Shown: piece after piece, positions 1-7,218 of the stretch
Layout of the letters: each line of letters starts with the position of its first letter
How positions within the stretch are numbered: the first letter of the stretch is position 1
From: Deltaproteobacteria bacterium
Lineage (GTDB): Bacteria; Desulfobacterota; Desulfobulbia; Desulfobulbales; SURF-16
NCBI GenBank assembly: GCA_029933005.1
Contig: JAOZOY010000029.1
Span: 1 to 34,820, forward strand
Direction: 5' to 3'
DNA length: 34,820 bases
Program-made: the position numbers and the translations under genes
Notes under the pieces: model-generated
What the model was told of the DNA's origin: nothing
Databases searched by the model: none
The model's input: the letters and a program-made list of their open reading frames with translations, nothing else

Positions 1-1
1 T

Positions 2-196
2 CGTGAAGAATTAAAGATCCAAATTGATCGAGTTAAGGATTTGCACCAGCAAGATCTTGAGGAGGGATTCGGCGAGGTCTTTATTCCCGAGGCTCTGGGC
101 CGGAAATATCCTGATGCGGCCAGGGAAAGACACTGGTAGTATGTCTTTTCAGCGAAAAAGAGGTCCGTAGAACCAATATGGGGCACTACTGAATAG
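2..196 (+). pseudogene. integron-type integrase (IntI-like tyrosine recombinase), C-terminal remnant
   Basis: The frame enters from the left edge and reads LHQQDLEEGFGEVFIPEALG followed by RKYPDAARERHW. It then meets TAG at 137-139 and continues YVFSAKKRSVEPIWG to a second stop at 194-196. Integron integrases (IntI) have an extra helix with the pattern LHxxDLxxGxGxVxLPxALxRKYPxA, followed by a conserved WQYVF. The match is residue for residue, and the amber codon sits exactly where the conserved Gln (CAG) is expected. The rest of the catalytic domain, including the HxxR and Tyr motifs, is missing, because the reading frame runs into a dispersed repeat end at 181-199. This is therefore a dead gene. 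Its 5' part lies outside the window. Family assignment is confident from the IntI-specific patch. Whether a cassette array once lay nearby cannot be told. Confidence 0.8.
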
Positions 197-199
197 TTA
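181..199 (+). repeat. dispersed palindromic element, right-end fragment (copy A)
   Basis: The sequence GGGGCAC-TACTGAATAGTTAC matches the right ends of the complete elements at 20964-21073 and 12051-12118. No left half is visible. It supplies the last codons and stop of the integrase remnant, so the element is probably linked to the truncation. Confidence 0.55.
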
Positions 200-217
200 C
201 AATTTTGCAACGATGAT

Positions 218-244
218 TTAAGTTTGTTTGTTAGATGCCGATAT
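218..244 (+). promoter_or_regulatory. sigma-28 (FliA) type promoter of flgM
   Basis: TTAAGTTT at 218-225, an 11-base spacer and GCCGATAT at 237-244 match the enterobacterial-type FliA consensus TAAAGTTT-N11-GCCGATAA at 14 of 16 positions with exact spacing. Transcription would start near 251, about 60 bases before the flgM start codon. Because FlgM inhibits sigma-28, this would be an autoregulatory loop. Confidence 0.75.
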
Positions 245-309
245 GATAATCAAGGCACGCTTTCCAGATAAAACACGATCGCCTCCAATGGCTGGCAGAG
301 GAGCCGGTG

Positions 310-618
310 ATGAAACTGACAGATGCAATTTCCCAAATTCAGACTGACAACAAAATCAGTTCCAAAAAGAAATCCCAGGACGTTAATGACGCCATCCCTT
401 CAGCGGCTGCCGGAAGAGACCGGGTGGAACTTTCCTCCGGTTCCCTGGATGTCCAAAAAATCCAGGAAATTCTTCAGGAAACGCCTGATATCCGTCTGGA
501 TAAAATTCAGGAACTCAAGGAAAAGATTGAAAAAGGCGAATATCATGTCGATTCCCTTCAACTTGCCGATAAAATGCTTATGAGTCTGCTGTCAGAAGAA
601 GCTCCCGTCGACAAGTAA
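310..618 (+). CDS. flgM: FlgM, anti-sigma-28 factor
   Basis: The 102-residue protein carries the FlgM pattern: DRVELS near residues 38-43, a linker, then IRLDKIQELKEKIEKGEYHV and a final helix with LADKMLMSLL. This C-terminal region binds and inhibits sigma-28 (FliA) until the hook is finished and FlgM is exported through the flagellar secretion system. The ATG at 310 is preferred over the GTG at 307 because AGAGGAG at 297-303 is spaced about 6 bases from it. A sigma-28-type promoter lies at 218-244. The gene converges on fliW, with 18 bases between the two stops. FlgM N-termini are usually disordered for export, and this one is rich in Lys, Ser, Asp and Asn. Confidence 0.9.
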   Translation: MKLTDAISQIQTDNKISSKKKSQDVNDAIPSAAAGRDRVELSSGSLDVQKIQEILQETPDIRLDKIQELKEKIEKGEYHVDSLQLADKMLMSLLSEEAPVDK

Positions 619-636
619 CCCCCTTTTCCTCCTTTT

Positions 637-1146
637 TTAATCCTCCTTCCCGTCGTTAAATACGGGCTGGCAGGGATCATATCGGGCTGGATCCAGCAGA
701 ACCTGTCTGGCCAGCCTTTTTCTCGTATTGATCATCACCGGGCCAAGCAGATTGGCGGTCATTTCCCTTGGTTTTCCTTCAGGTACGGTAAGGATCAGCA
801 GTATATCCATCTCCGTCGGGGAAACGATCTGCAACTCTTTTTTGATGAATCCCGCTATCACGGGCTTGTAGTCCGGCATGATCATGACCGCCTGAATGAC
901 CACAAAGGCAAGGTTCGGATTATCAACGGACTGCAGCCACATAAAAGGGGAATCCGGCTTGTGGGGCCGGAGGACAAAACGGAACGACTCCGGAAAACCC
1001 AAAAACGGGGACGTCAGGGTAATCAGCTGCTCCGGATTCACTTCAATCTCGCCAAAACGGCTGGTCTTCACTTTCATGATCTTTTCCGTCCCATCGTTTT
1101 TTTCCTGAGGATCGTATTCATTTGTCTGCACGGATACCTGAACCAT
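637..1146 (-). CDS. fliW: FliW, flagellar assembly factor and CsrA antagonist
   Basis: The core from residue 24 (MKVKTSRFGEIEV) through FLGFPESFRFVL, ANLLGPVMIN and ARQVLL is the full FliW domain of about 145 residues. FliW binds flagellin and, when free, binds CsrA non-competitively and releases flagellin mRNA from repression. The annotated ATG lies 2 bases after the csrA stop, with AAGGAA inside the csrA end as ribosome site, which implies coupled translation. The internal Met24 matches the usual FliW start and is a reasonable alternative, so the 23-residue acidic extension may not be real. Stop-to-stop convergence with flgM leaves 18 bases and no visible hairpin terminator. Confidence 0.92.
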   Translation of the reverse strand: MVQVSVQTNEYDPQEKNDGTEKIMKVKTSRFGEIEVNPEQLITLTSPFLGFPESFRFVLRPHKPDSPFMWLQSVDNPNLAFVVIQAVMIMPDYKPVIAGFIKKELQIVSPTEMDILLILTVPEGKPREMTANLLGPVMINTRKRLARQVLLDPARYDPCQPVFNDGKED

Positions 1147-1148
1147 TC

Positions 1149-1406
1149 TTATTCCTTGTTATGATATTTTATCAAACTTGCATCCTTGAAAACATCGGCC
1201 AGCCCTGAAAGGTCGGACGTAGCCTCCATGGCCGCTTTTCTGTTTTCCTCAAGAATGCGGAGATAAATTTCTTCACGGTGGACAGCAATATGATCTGGGG
1301 CATCAACCCCGAGCTTGACCTGCCCCCCCTTTATTTCAAGCACCCTGACTGTGATATTGTCAGCTATGACGATAGCTTCGTCCGCCTTCCTGGCAAGAAT
1401 TAACAT
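1149..1406 (-). CDS. csrA: CsrA, carbon storage / translational regulator
   Basis: The start MLILARKADEAIVIADNITV, followed by VKLGVDAPDHIAVHREEIYL, is the canonical CsrA beta-strand fold, including the RNA-binding Leu4 and the VHREEI segment. The protein represses translation by binding GGA motifs in leaders such as that of flagellin. At 85 residues it is longer than the enterobacterial 61-residue form, with a C-terminal tail of about 25 residues. C-terminal extensions are common in CsrA proteins that pair with FliW. A strong ribosome site (AGGGAGGG) precedes the ATG. The neighbour fliW encodes its antagonist and starts 2 bases after the csrA stop. Confidence 0.95.
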   Translation of the reverse strand: MLILARKADEAIVIADNITVRVLEIKGGQVKLGVDAPDHIAVHREEIYLRILEENRKAAMEATSDLSGLADVFKDASLIKYHNKE

Positions 1407-1484
1407 CAGCCGCCCTCCCTGGCGATTGGGTTATCTGATTTCTTACTTTTATCTTCTGACTTAATGTCGTTAACTCAAACTCAC

Positions 1485-1516
1485 AATCCCCCTTTTTCCA
1501 AGGGGGACTTTTTCGG
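1485..1516. repeat. CCCCCTT/AAGGGGG hairpin in the csrA-flgL gap
   Basis: CCCCCTT at 1488-1494 pairs with AAGGGGG at 1500-1506 across a 5-base loop, and ACTTTTT follows on the + strand. The 165-base gap between flgL and csrA also holds TTCTGAC-type low-complexity repeats (around 1454 and 1545). Similar C-run/G-run hairpins are widely dispersed in many environmental bacterial genomes. It could stop transcription in either direction, but only weakly on the - strand, where flgL transcription arrives. Confidence 0.5.
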
Positions 1517-1571
1517 AGATGTGCTCAAGTTCATGACATTATATTCTGACTCCTGTATTCTGATTTCAATC

Positions 1572-3584
1572 TTACAGATAATCAACCAGACTGATCTGCA
1601 TGGTCTTGGCAGCCGCCGACAGGGCAGCCTGATAAGCCACCTCTTTGGCCTTCAGCTGCATTAATGCCTCAATCATGTCGGTATCCTGCTGTTCGGAAAG
1701 ATTTTCCGCAGTGGACAGTTCAAGATTTTCATAAATTCGGCTTTGCACCTGAAGACGATTTGCCCGGGCGCCAAAATCCGTAATCTGTGTGGTCAGTGAG
1801 TCCAGAAGTTCATCAAGTTCGGTAAGAGACTGATCAAGGGCCTGATGCTGTATTTGACCAAAGTCCGTGCCGGTTGTTCTAAGAAAATTACTGTATTTAT
1901 CCGTCATGGAAAAGGTGTAGCGTTCCTCATCCGTGGTGTTGATCTGCAAATGTCCAGTGTCGTCCCAGGAGGCCATAAGACCGGGAACGCCATTTATTTT
2001 TGTGGCTACCGAGTTCAATGTATCCTCGGTTATGTCAATGGGTATTTCCATGATCACAGGCCTTGGAGGAAAATAGGAATGATCAGTTACAGTAATCTCC
2101 AGAGAGCCGCTGGCAAGCGGATAATCACTGTTTTCCACCTCAAGCCCGGTTACTCCGCTGTCCAGGGTGACATTGAGATCCGCAGCCTGATGAATGCCGG
2201 TCACTGTCCTGAAATTAATACCCATTAACGCATCTTCCAGATGGTTAAAAGCGTCAAAGACGCCGAGATCCATGATGGCATCCTGACCGTTTTTCGTCAC
2301 GTCAATGGTGCTCAGTTTGCCGACCTTAATTTGAATATCATTGTCCCGATCTCCGCAATATCGGATATTACCCTCTTCTTGATGTATGTACTGGACGGCT
2401 ATCCTGCCGTCACTGCTGACATCTTCAGGTTCTCCTGAGTAAGTAACACCGCCTGCCACTCCCAGAGCCTCCAGCCCTGCTTCATAATTGTTGACGCCAA
2501 ATGGTGTTGATTCCAGGATAAAAGAGTGCTCGGAATGGAGCTGGATACTGCCTTTATACACCATGCTTGCTCCGACCGGATCACTTCCGTTTAAATGGCT
2601 GATTTGTTCCCCATTGGCCGAGGTCTCGACATGGAGATTCCTGCCACTGCCCATGTTATCCGGACTGACTGCGGGAGTTGGGCTCAGGATAAGGGCTCCA
2701 TTTGCGTCACGACTGGCCATGATGCCGGTCTGTGCCTCCTTGGCATTAATGGCATCCATCAGGACATTGTCCGTGTCCTGATCAACAACAGCCGTGGCTG
2801 AAGAGAAAATGTCAATACCGTTAATAATCAAATCGCCACTGTCCATGCTGCCGGCTTCCACTGCTCCCGAGGCCTGAAGGGAGACCGGAGTGAATCCGGC
2901 AGTAACGCCGGTCTGGTCGCTAACGGAATTAACGGCATTGGCAATGGCCTCGGCTGATGAATCACCATAAATGGTGGAATAGCCATCATCGCTGGCTGCG
3001 GGAATATTAATGCCGTTAATCTTCAGGTCAAAATCCGCCAAACTACCCAGGGAAATCCACGTCGGAGGTGACAAGGCGTCAAACGCTTCCGGGTTGCCGT
3101 TCAAACGGTAACCATCAATGAACCCGTCCACAAAGGGCGCCGGTTCAAGATCCGTATAACCGGTAGTTCGGTAACCGCCGAAAATATATTTGCCGTTCAT
3201 TTGGGTGTTTGCCAGGATAAGGGCCTCTTCATACAGACTATGAATTTCTACAGCCGCGTTTTGCCGATTTTTTATGTTTTTATCGTCATTGATCAGCTGC
3301 AGATCAAGAGTTTTGGCCCGCATAACCAGATCCTTGATCTGGGTCAGGGAACTTTCAGACGCAGTGATCATGGAGTCGCCATACAACAGATTGTCCTGGT
3401 ACTGACCGATCTCGGCCAGGCTGCTGCGCAGACTGAGGGCGCTGACCAGATTTACAGGATCATCAGAAATCTTTGACATTTGCCGGCCGGACGATATCCG
3501 GCTGTTGATCCTGTTCAGCTCCGAGGTGATATTGTTCAGGTTTCCCTGGATATTCTTGTAAACCGTGCTCATTGTGGTTCGCAT
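1572..3584 (-). CDS. flgL: FlgL, hook-filament junction protein (HAP3), enlarged
   Basis: Residues 1-135 form the flagellin-like N-terminal D0/D1 part (MRTTMSTVYKNIQGNLNNIT, ISSGRQMSKISDDPV, GKYIFGGYRT). The last 90 residues form the matching C-terminal coiled-coil part, ending in ALMQLKAKEVAYQAALSAAA. FlgL joins the FlgK ring to the flagellin filament and is exported by the flagellar type III system. At 670 residues it is about twice the enterobacterial length (317). The central insert, roughly 150-570, contains at least two hook-IN-like units beginning LKINGINI (about 187) and LIINGIDI (about 252). These would form surface-exposed domains. AAGGAT is 7 bases before the ATG. The gene follows flgK after a 141-base gap that holds a 47-base dispersed repeat. 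Confidence 0.92.
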   Translation of the reverse strand: MRTTMSTVYKNIQGNLNNITSELNRINSRISSGRQMSKISDDPVNLVSALSLRSSLAEIGQYQDNLLYGDSMITASESSLTQIKDLVMRAKTLDLQLINDDKNIKNRQNAAVEIHSLYEEALILANTQMNGKYIFGGYRTTGYTDLEPAPFVDGFIDGYRLNGNPEAFDALSPPTWISLGSLADFDLKINGINIPAASDDGYSTIYGDSSAEAIANAVNSVSDQTGVTAGFTPVSLQASGAVEAGSMDSGDLIINGIDIFSSATAVVDQDTDNVLMDAINAKEAQTGIMASRDANGALILSPTPAVSPDNMGSGRNLHVETSANGEQISHLNGSDPVGASMVYKGSIQLHSEHSFILESTPFGVNNYEAGLEALGVAGGVTYSGEPEDVSSDGRIAVQYIHQEEGNIRYCGDRDNDIQIKVGKLSTIDVTKNGQDAIMDLGVFDAFNHLEDALMGINFRTVTGIHQAADLNVTLDSGVTGLEVENSDYPLASGSLEITVTDHSYFPPRPVIMEIPIDITEDTLNSVATKINGVPGLMASWDDTGHLQINTTDEERYTFSMTDKYSNFLRTTGTDFGQIQHQALDQSLTELDELLDSLTTQITDFGARANRLQVQSRIYENLELSTAENLSEQQDTDMIEALMQLKAKEVAYQAALSAAAKTMQISLVDYL

Positions 3585-3661
3585 GGGCTTATCCTTTTAG
3601 TGCCATATTTCTGAAAGTCCGCCATAAAAAACAAGAAACTGGAAGTCGCTTTTGAAACAGG

Positions 3662-3691
3662 GGATAAGTCGCTACGACAAGGCACTTATCC
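3662..3691. repeat. inverted repeat GGATAAGT / ACTTATCC
   Basis: GGATAAGT at 3662-3669 pairs perfectly with ACTTATCC at 3684-3691, partly inside the 47-base repeat downstream of flgK. There is no T-run directly after it on the transcribed (-) strand, so terminator function is uncertain. Confidence 0.5.
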
Positions 3692-3724
3692 TAAACAATC
3701 TGATGTTTTCTTCCGCTTTAGTGG
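3678..3724 (-). repeat. 47-base dispersed repeat, copy 1
   Basis: Read on the - strand this stretch aligns without gaps to 20825-20871 on the + strand, with 42 of 47 bases identical by eye. It begins with CCACTAAAG and ends with ATAAGTGCCTTG. It lies one base beyond the flgK stop codon. Confidence 0.7.
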
Positions 3725-3725
3725 A

Positions 3726-6209
3726 CTAGACCGAATTCAGCAGAGTCTGCAACATTTCATCGGACATGGTAATCAGTTTTGCCGCTGCCGAATAGGCATG
3801 CTGAAATTTGATGAGGTTGGCCATCTCCTCATCCAGGGAAACACCGGAGGTGTTGTCCCGCATGGCATTCATCTGATCGATAACCAGGGAGTTGAATTCC
3901 AGATCCCGGTCAACAGTTTTTCCGGTCAGGCCGATTTCGCCCACCAGGGCGTTATAAAAGCCGTCAAGGGTGTCGGTAATGCCGCCGGTAAATTGCACAT
4001 ATTCATTTCGCTGGATATTGGTGGCCAGTAACCCGTTGGAGTTGTCTCCCCGGAATATTTCACCATTTTCATTCACAGTGCCCACGGCCAGATTGTTCAG
4101 ATCATTGACGATCAGCTCATTGACGCCGATAGTGGAGGCGCTGTGACCGGAAAAAAAGGTGTTAATCCCTGCGGTTGCCAGCAGATTGGTTTCATCGCCG
4201 CCAAAGGCGAATTTGTGACCGGCGGCCGGGGTCAATACGAGTTTATTCTCAGCGATCGTGGCTGCAACCCAGGACGGATTCTCGCCGCTGGCATTGATAA
4301 TCGCCGCATTAATGGCATTCGCCACATCTCCCAGCGTGTAGGCCCGCTCAATGGAAACTTCAACCGGCTGGCCCAGGGCCAGGGAGTCATCTTCATTATA
4401 GAGCCAGATTTTAAAACTGGTGTCATCGGTCTGCAGCTCATCAGCGTATTTGTATCCCTGCAGTGAGGCCGCCACCATATTATCTTCCTTGGTAAAGAAG
4501 AGCTTGCCGTCACCGCTGTCATCAGTTGAGCTGATATTGCCGCCGCCCAGGCCAAACTGCTCAAGATAACGGTCATCCGTGCCCGCCGCAATGGTGATGG
4601 ACTCAACGGAAAACATGGAGACAATGCCGGTATTATGGGTGGCATCCGCCACATAAGTGCCATTTGTAAGACCGAGCTGCAGCTCAAGGGCCGTGTCTTC
4701 AGCCTCATCAATGATAATTCTCGACTCATCACCCGCGTTGGTATTGCGCAGGATGACGGAATCCACCGTGCCGCCGTTATTCCCATCGCCGTAAACCGCT
4801 TCAAGGGTCATCTTGGGGTAATGAGTTGCATCAAGATTATAAGCATTGATGGCGCTGTTAATCTCCCCGACAATATTATTGGCCGTCTGGGTCGTTGTTT
4901 CGTTTGCCGCGGCCGTGTATGAAACGTCAATCCCATTGATTGTAAAGGCAACGCTTTCCCCTGCCAACAAACCCGTGGTGATCACGTCTCCGGCCACCTG
5001 GGTGGTCAGTTTTGCATTCACGCCACAGATGGCATCGTTGATGGCCGTGGCCGTGTTATAGGCCTTGCCCATGGCCAGGCCTTCCGTGGCAAAGCTGCCT
5101 TCAATTCTGCCGATAGTTCGACCGTTGATTTCCATGTTGCCGGCATTAATGGTCGTAGAAGCAAGAGTTTCATCGATATCAGCGTTGAGCAATGTCGTAT
5201 CGACCGCAAGCTCTGAGCCTGTGATCTGTTCCGAGAAACGAACCATGCCCACACCCTGGGCATGCTGCTGATTGACTTCCCGGATAAAGGCGTTGGCCAA
5301 AGCATTGAGACGGCCAAAATAGTTATCAGGGTCATCCTCTGCCAGATGGCTGTACACTTCCATCTGACCGCCGATTGCGCCGCCGAGTTCCTGTCCCGAG
5401 CCGATGGGGATCTCCGTCTCCGTGCCGTCGGCTGTCTTGCTCAGCCAATGAAGCTTGTCATCTTTCCATTTTACGCCCCAGTATTCATTATTTTCCACCA
5501 GGGTATGACCGTCGTTGAGCATGATGGTGTAAGCGCCGGTATTGGTTTCGAAATAGTTGATTTCCACGGCCTCGGACATTTCCGTCAACAGCAGATCACG
5601 GGTATCCCGCAGATCGTTCTGTTTCTTGGTATCAGTTTCATTAGAAGAAATCTGGCCATTCAGCTGGGCAATCTGCTGGGCCAGGGAGTTAACGTTATCG
5701 ACGTTGGACTGAATGCTGATGCCGATATCATGGCGGGCCTGGATCACTTCAGCGCTCATGGACTGGAGCTGGGCATTGATCAACTCGGCCTGCTGCACCA
5801 GATTCTGGCGGGCAGAAAGAAGTTCCGGATGATCGGTCAGCTTCTGCCAGCTTTCCCAGTAAGCACTCATCAGGTCATTTAAGGCCAGTCCTGGAGCCTC
5901 ATTAAAAATAGTCTCCACCACCCGCATGGATTGCTGTTGAGATTTAAGGCCACTGACAACGGCATTCTGATCCGTCAGGCTTTGCACCATGAACTGATCA
6001 TAATGGCGGGCAATTCTTTCACCACGAACCCCATTGCCGAAAAAACCCACTCCTTCCGGGGTAGGGGTAGAGGTCTGCAGGGCCAGTGTTTGGCGGCTGT
6101 ATCCTGGTGTGTCGACGTTGGCGATATTGTGTCCGGACACACTGATTGACATCTGGTGGGCCAGCAATGCTTCCTTGGCAATATTCAAGACACTGGAAAT
6201 TCCAGGCAT
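3726..6209 (-). CDS. flgK: FlgK, hook-associated protein 1 (HAP1), enlarged
   Basis: The N-terminus (SSVLNIAKEALLAHQMSISV, SGHNIANVDTPGYSRQ) is the conserved rod/hook/HAP signature with the ANVDTPGYSR motif at about residues 30-39. The C-terminus (SGVSLDEEMANLIKFQHAYS followed by AAAKLITMSDEMLQTLLNSV) is the paired D0 helix typical of FlgK. FlgK caps the hook and begins the junction to the filament. The protein has 827 residues against 547 in Enterobacteria, with the extra mass in the middle (about 330-720). That part has flagellin-IN-like stretches such as VAFTINGIDVSYTAAANETT. Its ribosome site GGGAGG lies within the last codons of flgN, and only two bases separate the flgN stop from the ATG, so translation is probably coupled. 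Confidence 0.95.
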   Translation of the reverse strand: MPGISSVLNIAKEALLAHQMSISVSGHNIANVDTPGYSRQTLALQTSTPTPEGVGFFGNGVRGERIARHYDQFMVQSLTDQNAVVSGLKSQQQSMRVVETIFNEAPGLALNDLMSAYWESWQKLTDHPELLSARQNLVQQAELINAQLQSMSAEVIQARHDIGISIQSNVDNVNSLAQQIAQLNGQISSNETDTKKQNDLRDTRDLLLTEMSEAVEINYFETNTGAYTIMLNDGHTLVENNEYWGVKWKDDKLHWLSKTADGTETEIPIGSGQELGGAIGGQMEVYSHLAEDDPDNYFGRLNALANAFIREVNQQHAQGVGMVRFSEQITGSELAVDTTLLNADIDETLASTTINAGNMEINGRTIGRIEGSFATEGLAMGKAYNTATAINDAICGVNAKLTTQVAGDVITTGLLAGESVAFTINGIDVSYTAAANETTTQTANNIVGEINSAINAYNLDATHYPKMTLEAVYGDGNNGGTVDSVILRNTNAGDESRIIIDEAEDTALELQLGLTNGTYVADATHNTGIVSMFSVESITIAAGTDDRYLEQFGLGGGNISSTDDSGDGKLFFTKEDNMVAASLQGYKYADELQTDDTSFKIWLYNEDDSLALGQPVEVSIERAYTLGDVANAINAAIINASGENPSWVAATIAENKLVLTPAAGHKFAFGGDETNLLATAGINTFFSGHSASTIGVNELIVNDLNNLAVGTVNENGEIFRGDNSNGLLATNIQRNEYVQFTGGITDTLDGFYNALVGEIGLTGKTVDRDLEFNSLVIDQMNAMRDNTSGVSLDEEMANLIKFQHAYSAAAKLITMSDEMLQTLLNSV

Positions 6210-6211
6210 AC

Positions 6212-6748
6212 CTAAACCTCCCGGCTGATCAAGGCCGGTCCTCCGCCCAATCGGCTCACACCGTCGGCATGATATCGTTTGTCCGCCTCAATCCCGCCGG
6301 TGATTAATGCAATCCCGTTTTCAATATAATTCAACGTATCCATGGTGAACTTCCGGTTGATGATATTTCTGTCACGAATTTCCTCACGCAGACCGGCCAA
6401 CGTGCGAATATGACGTTGGAGAGTCACGCTGTCGCCTTGATCAAAAAAGGCAGGCAGGGAGGACAATTTTTCAATCTTTTCCTGTCCCAGAGTTTTGCTG
6501 ATTTCCGCAACCTTCTCCCGTGCCATTTTGTCGAGATGCGTCAGCCGCTTTAGCTGATACTCTTTTTTGGCGGTAATAGAGATCAGACGCGGCATATCCA
6601 TATCAACCAAAGCCTGTTTTTCTTCCTCCAGAGTCCGCAAAAAGCTCCGGCAATGCCCGGTCTGCATGGTAAGGAGTTCTTCTAATGATGCCAGCCCCGC
6701 GTATTGATCGGCAACAGGCTCTTTCTTTCTGCTATCTTGTCCGCTCAC
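6212..6748 (-). CDS. flgN: FlgN-family flagellar export chaperone
   Basis: The 178-residue protein is largely helical: LASLEELLTMQTGHCRSFLR, then EEEKQALVDMDMPRLISITA, leading into a Lys-rich coiled region. This is the FlgN pattern. FlgN chaperones FlgK and FlgL to the flagellar export gate. Location supports this, as it lies directly upstream of flgK with a 2-base gap and follows the rod-binding protein gene by 22 bases, making flgJ-flgN-flgK one unit. The start codon is GTG with GGGAG 6 bases upstream. Sequence conservation in this family is low, so the assignment leans partly on context. Confidence 0.85.
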   Translation of the reverse strand: MSGQDSRKKEPVADQYAGLASLEELLTMQTGHCRSFLRTLEEEKQALVDMDMPRLISITAKKEYQLKRLTHLDKMAREKVAEISKTLGQEKIEKLSSLPAFFDQGDSVTLQRHIRTLAGLREEIRDRNIINRKFTMDTLNYIENGIALITGGIEADKRYHADGVSRLGGGPALISREV

Positions 6749-6770
6749 ACCTATCTCCCGCTGTTACTGT

Positions 6771-7085
6771 TCACCTGTCGGTTAATTTTTGGTAAAGAAG
6801 CTCTCCCAGCCCTGTTCCCCGACCGCTTGCCATTTGCCGGCTCAACTCTTCATCATGCATGGACTGAAACATCTTTTCACCGAAACTTTTTTCAAAAAGA
6901 CCGCCCTCGGGAACAGACTTCCGCATGGACGACACCAGTTTATTTAAAAGAAGGGCCTCAAAATCCGCGCAGGCCTGACGTAATTTTTTATTTTCAGAAC
7001 CAGCTGAAACACGTTTGTCATGAAGCGTATCGGCAGACTCGGCTCTTCCCTTAAACTCATTTATGACTGGCGATGTAATCTTCAT
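6771..7085 (-). CDS. flgJ: FlgJ-type rod-binding protein, without the hydrolase domain
   Basis: The 104-residue protein contains the rod-binding domain CADFEALLLNKLVSSMRKSV then GGLFEKSFGEKMFQSMHDEE, ending GLGELLYQKL. In Enterobacteria this is the N-terminal third of FlgJ, where it caps the growing rod in the periplasm. The C-terminal peptidoglycan hydrolase domain is absent, as is usual outside the gamma/beta proteobacteria. A separate wall-cutting enzyme must open the wall. The lytic transglycosylase at 32900-33511 is one candidate but shows no flagellar linkage. The start codon abuts the dispersed element at 7087-7210, so the element's 44-base left module lies where the leader and promoter would be. 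Confidence 0.88.
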   Translation of the reverse strand: MKITSPVINEFKGRAESADTLHDKRVSAGSENKKLRQACADFEALLLNKLVSSMRKSVPEGGLFEKSFGEKMFQSMHDEELSRQMASGRGTGLGELLYQKLTDR

Positions 7086-7086
7086 T

Positions 7087-7210
7087 GTAATTGCTCAGGC
7101 AGGGCTATAAACTGCCCTTAACTCCGTAGTGTAACTGTTCAGCAGTGCTCCAGGTAAGCGAGTTAGCGAGACTCCGAAATGGGCAAAGATGGGGTGCACC
7201 TGAACAGTTA
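7087..7210 (+). repeat. dispersed palindromic element, copy B
   Basis: The main module spans 7131-7210. Its ends, GTAACTGTTCAGCAGTGCTCC (7131-7151) and its inverted partner GGGGTGCACCTGAACAGTTA, are near-complementary. A second left end, GTAATTGCTCAGG, begins at 7087, exactly 44 bases before the first. The 44-base module contains a small hairpin (GGCAG / CTGCC). The right end lies 8 bases from the flgI stop, and the left module starts one base from the flgJ start codon. Confidence 0.75.
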
Positions 7211-7218
7211 TGTTTCAT

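Noticed and set aside
4232-4804. 190-residue second frame inside flgK
   Set aside because: Out-of-frame reading of the flgK insert, rich in Arg, Pro, Ser and Trp as expected for a shadow frame.
5262-5882. 206-residue frame opposite flgK
   Set aside because: Lies wholly antisense to the conserved part of flgK and has no recognisable domain.
7094-7120. GGCAG/CTGCC hairpin before flgJ as a terminator of flgI
   Set aside because: The stem is only 5 bp with no T-run on the transcribed strand. It is better explained as part of the 44-base left module of element B.
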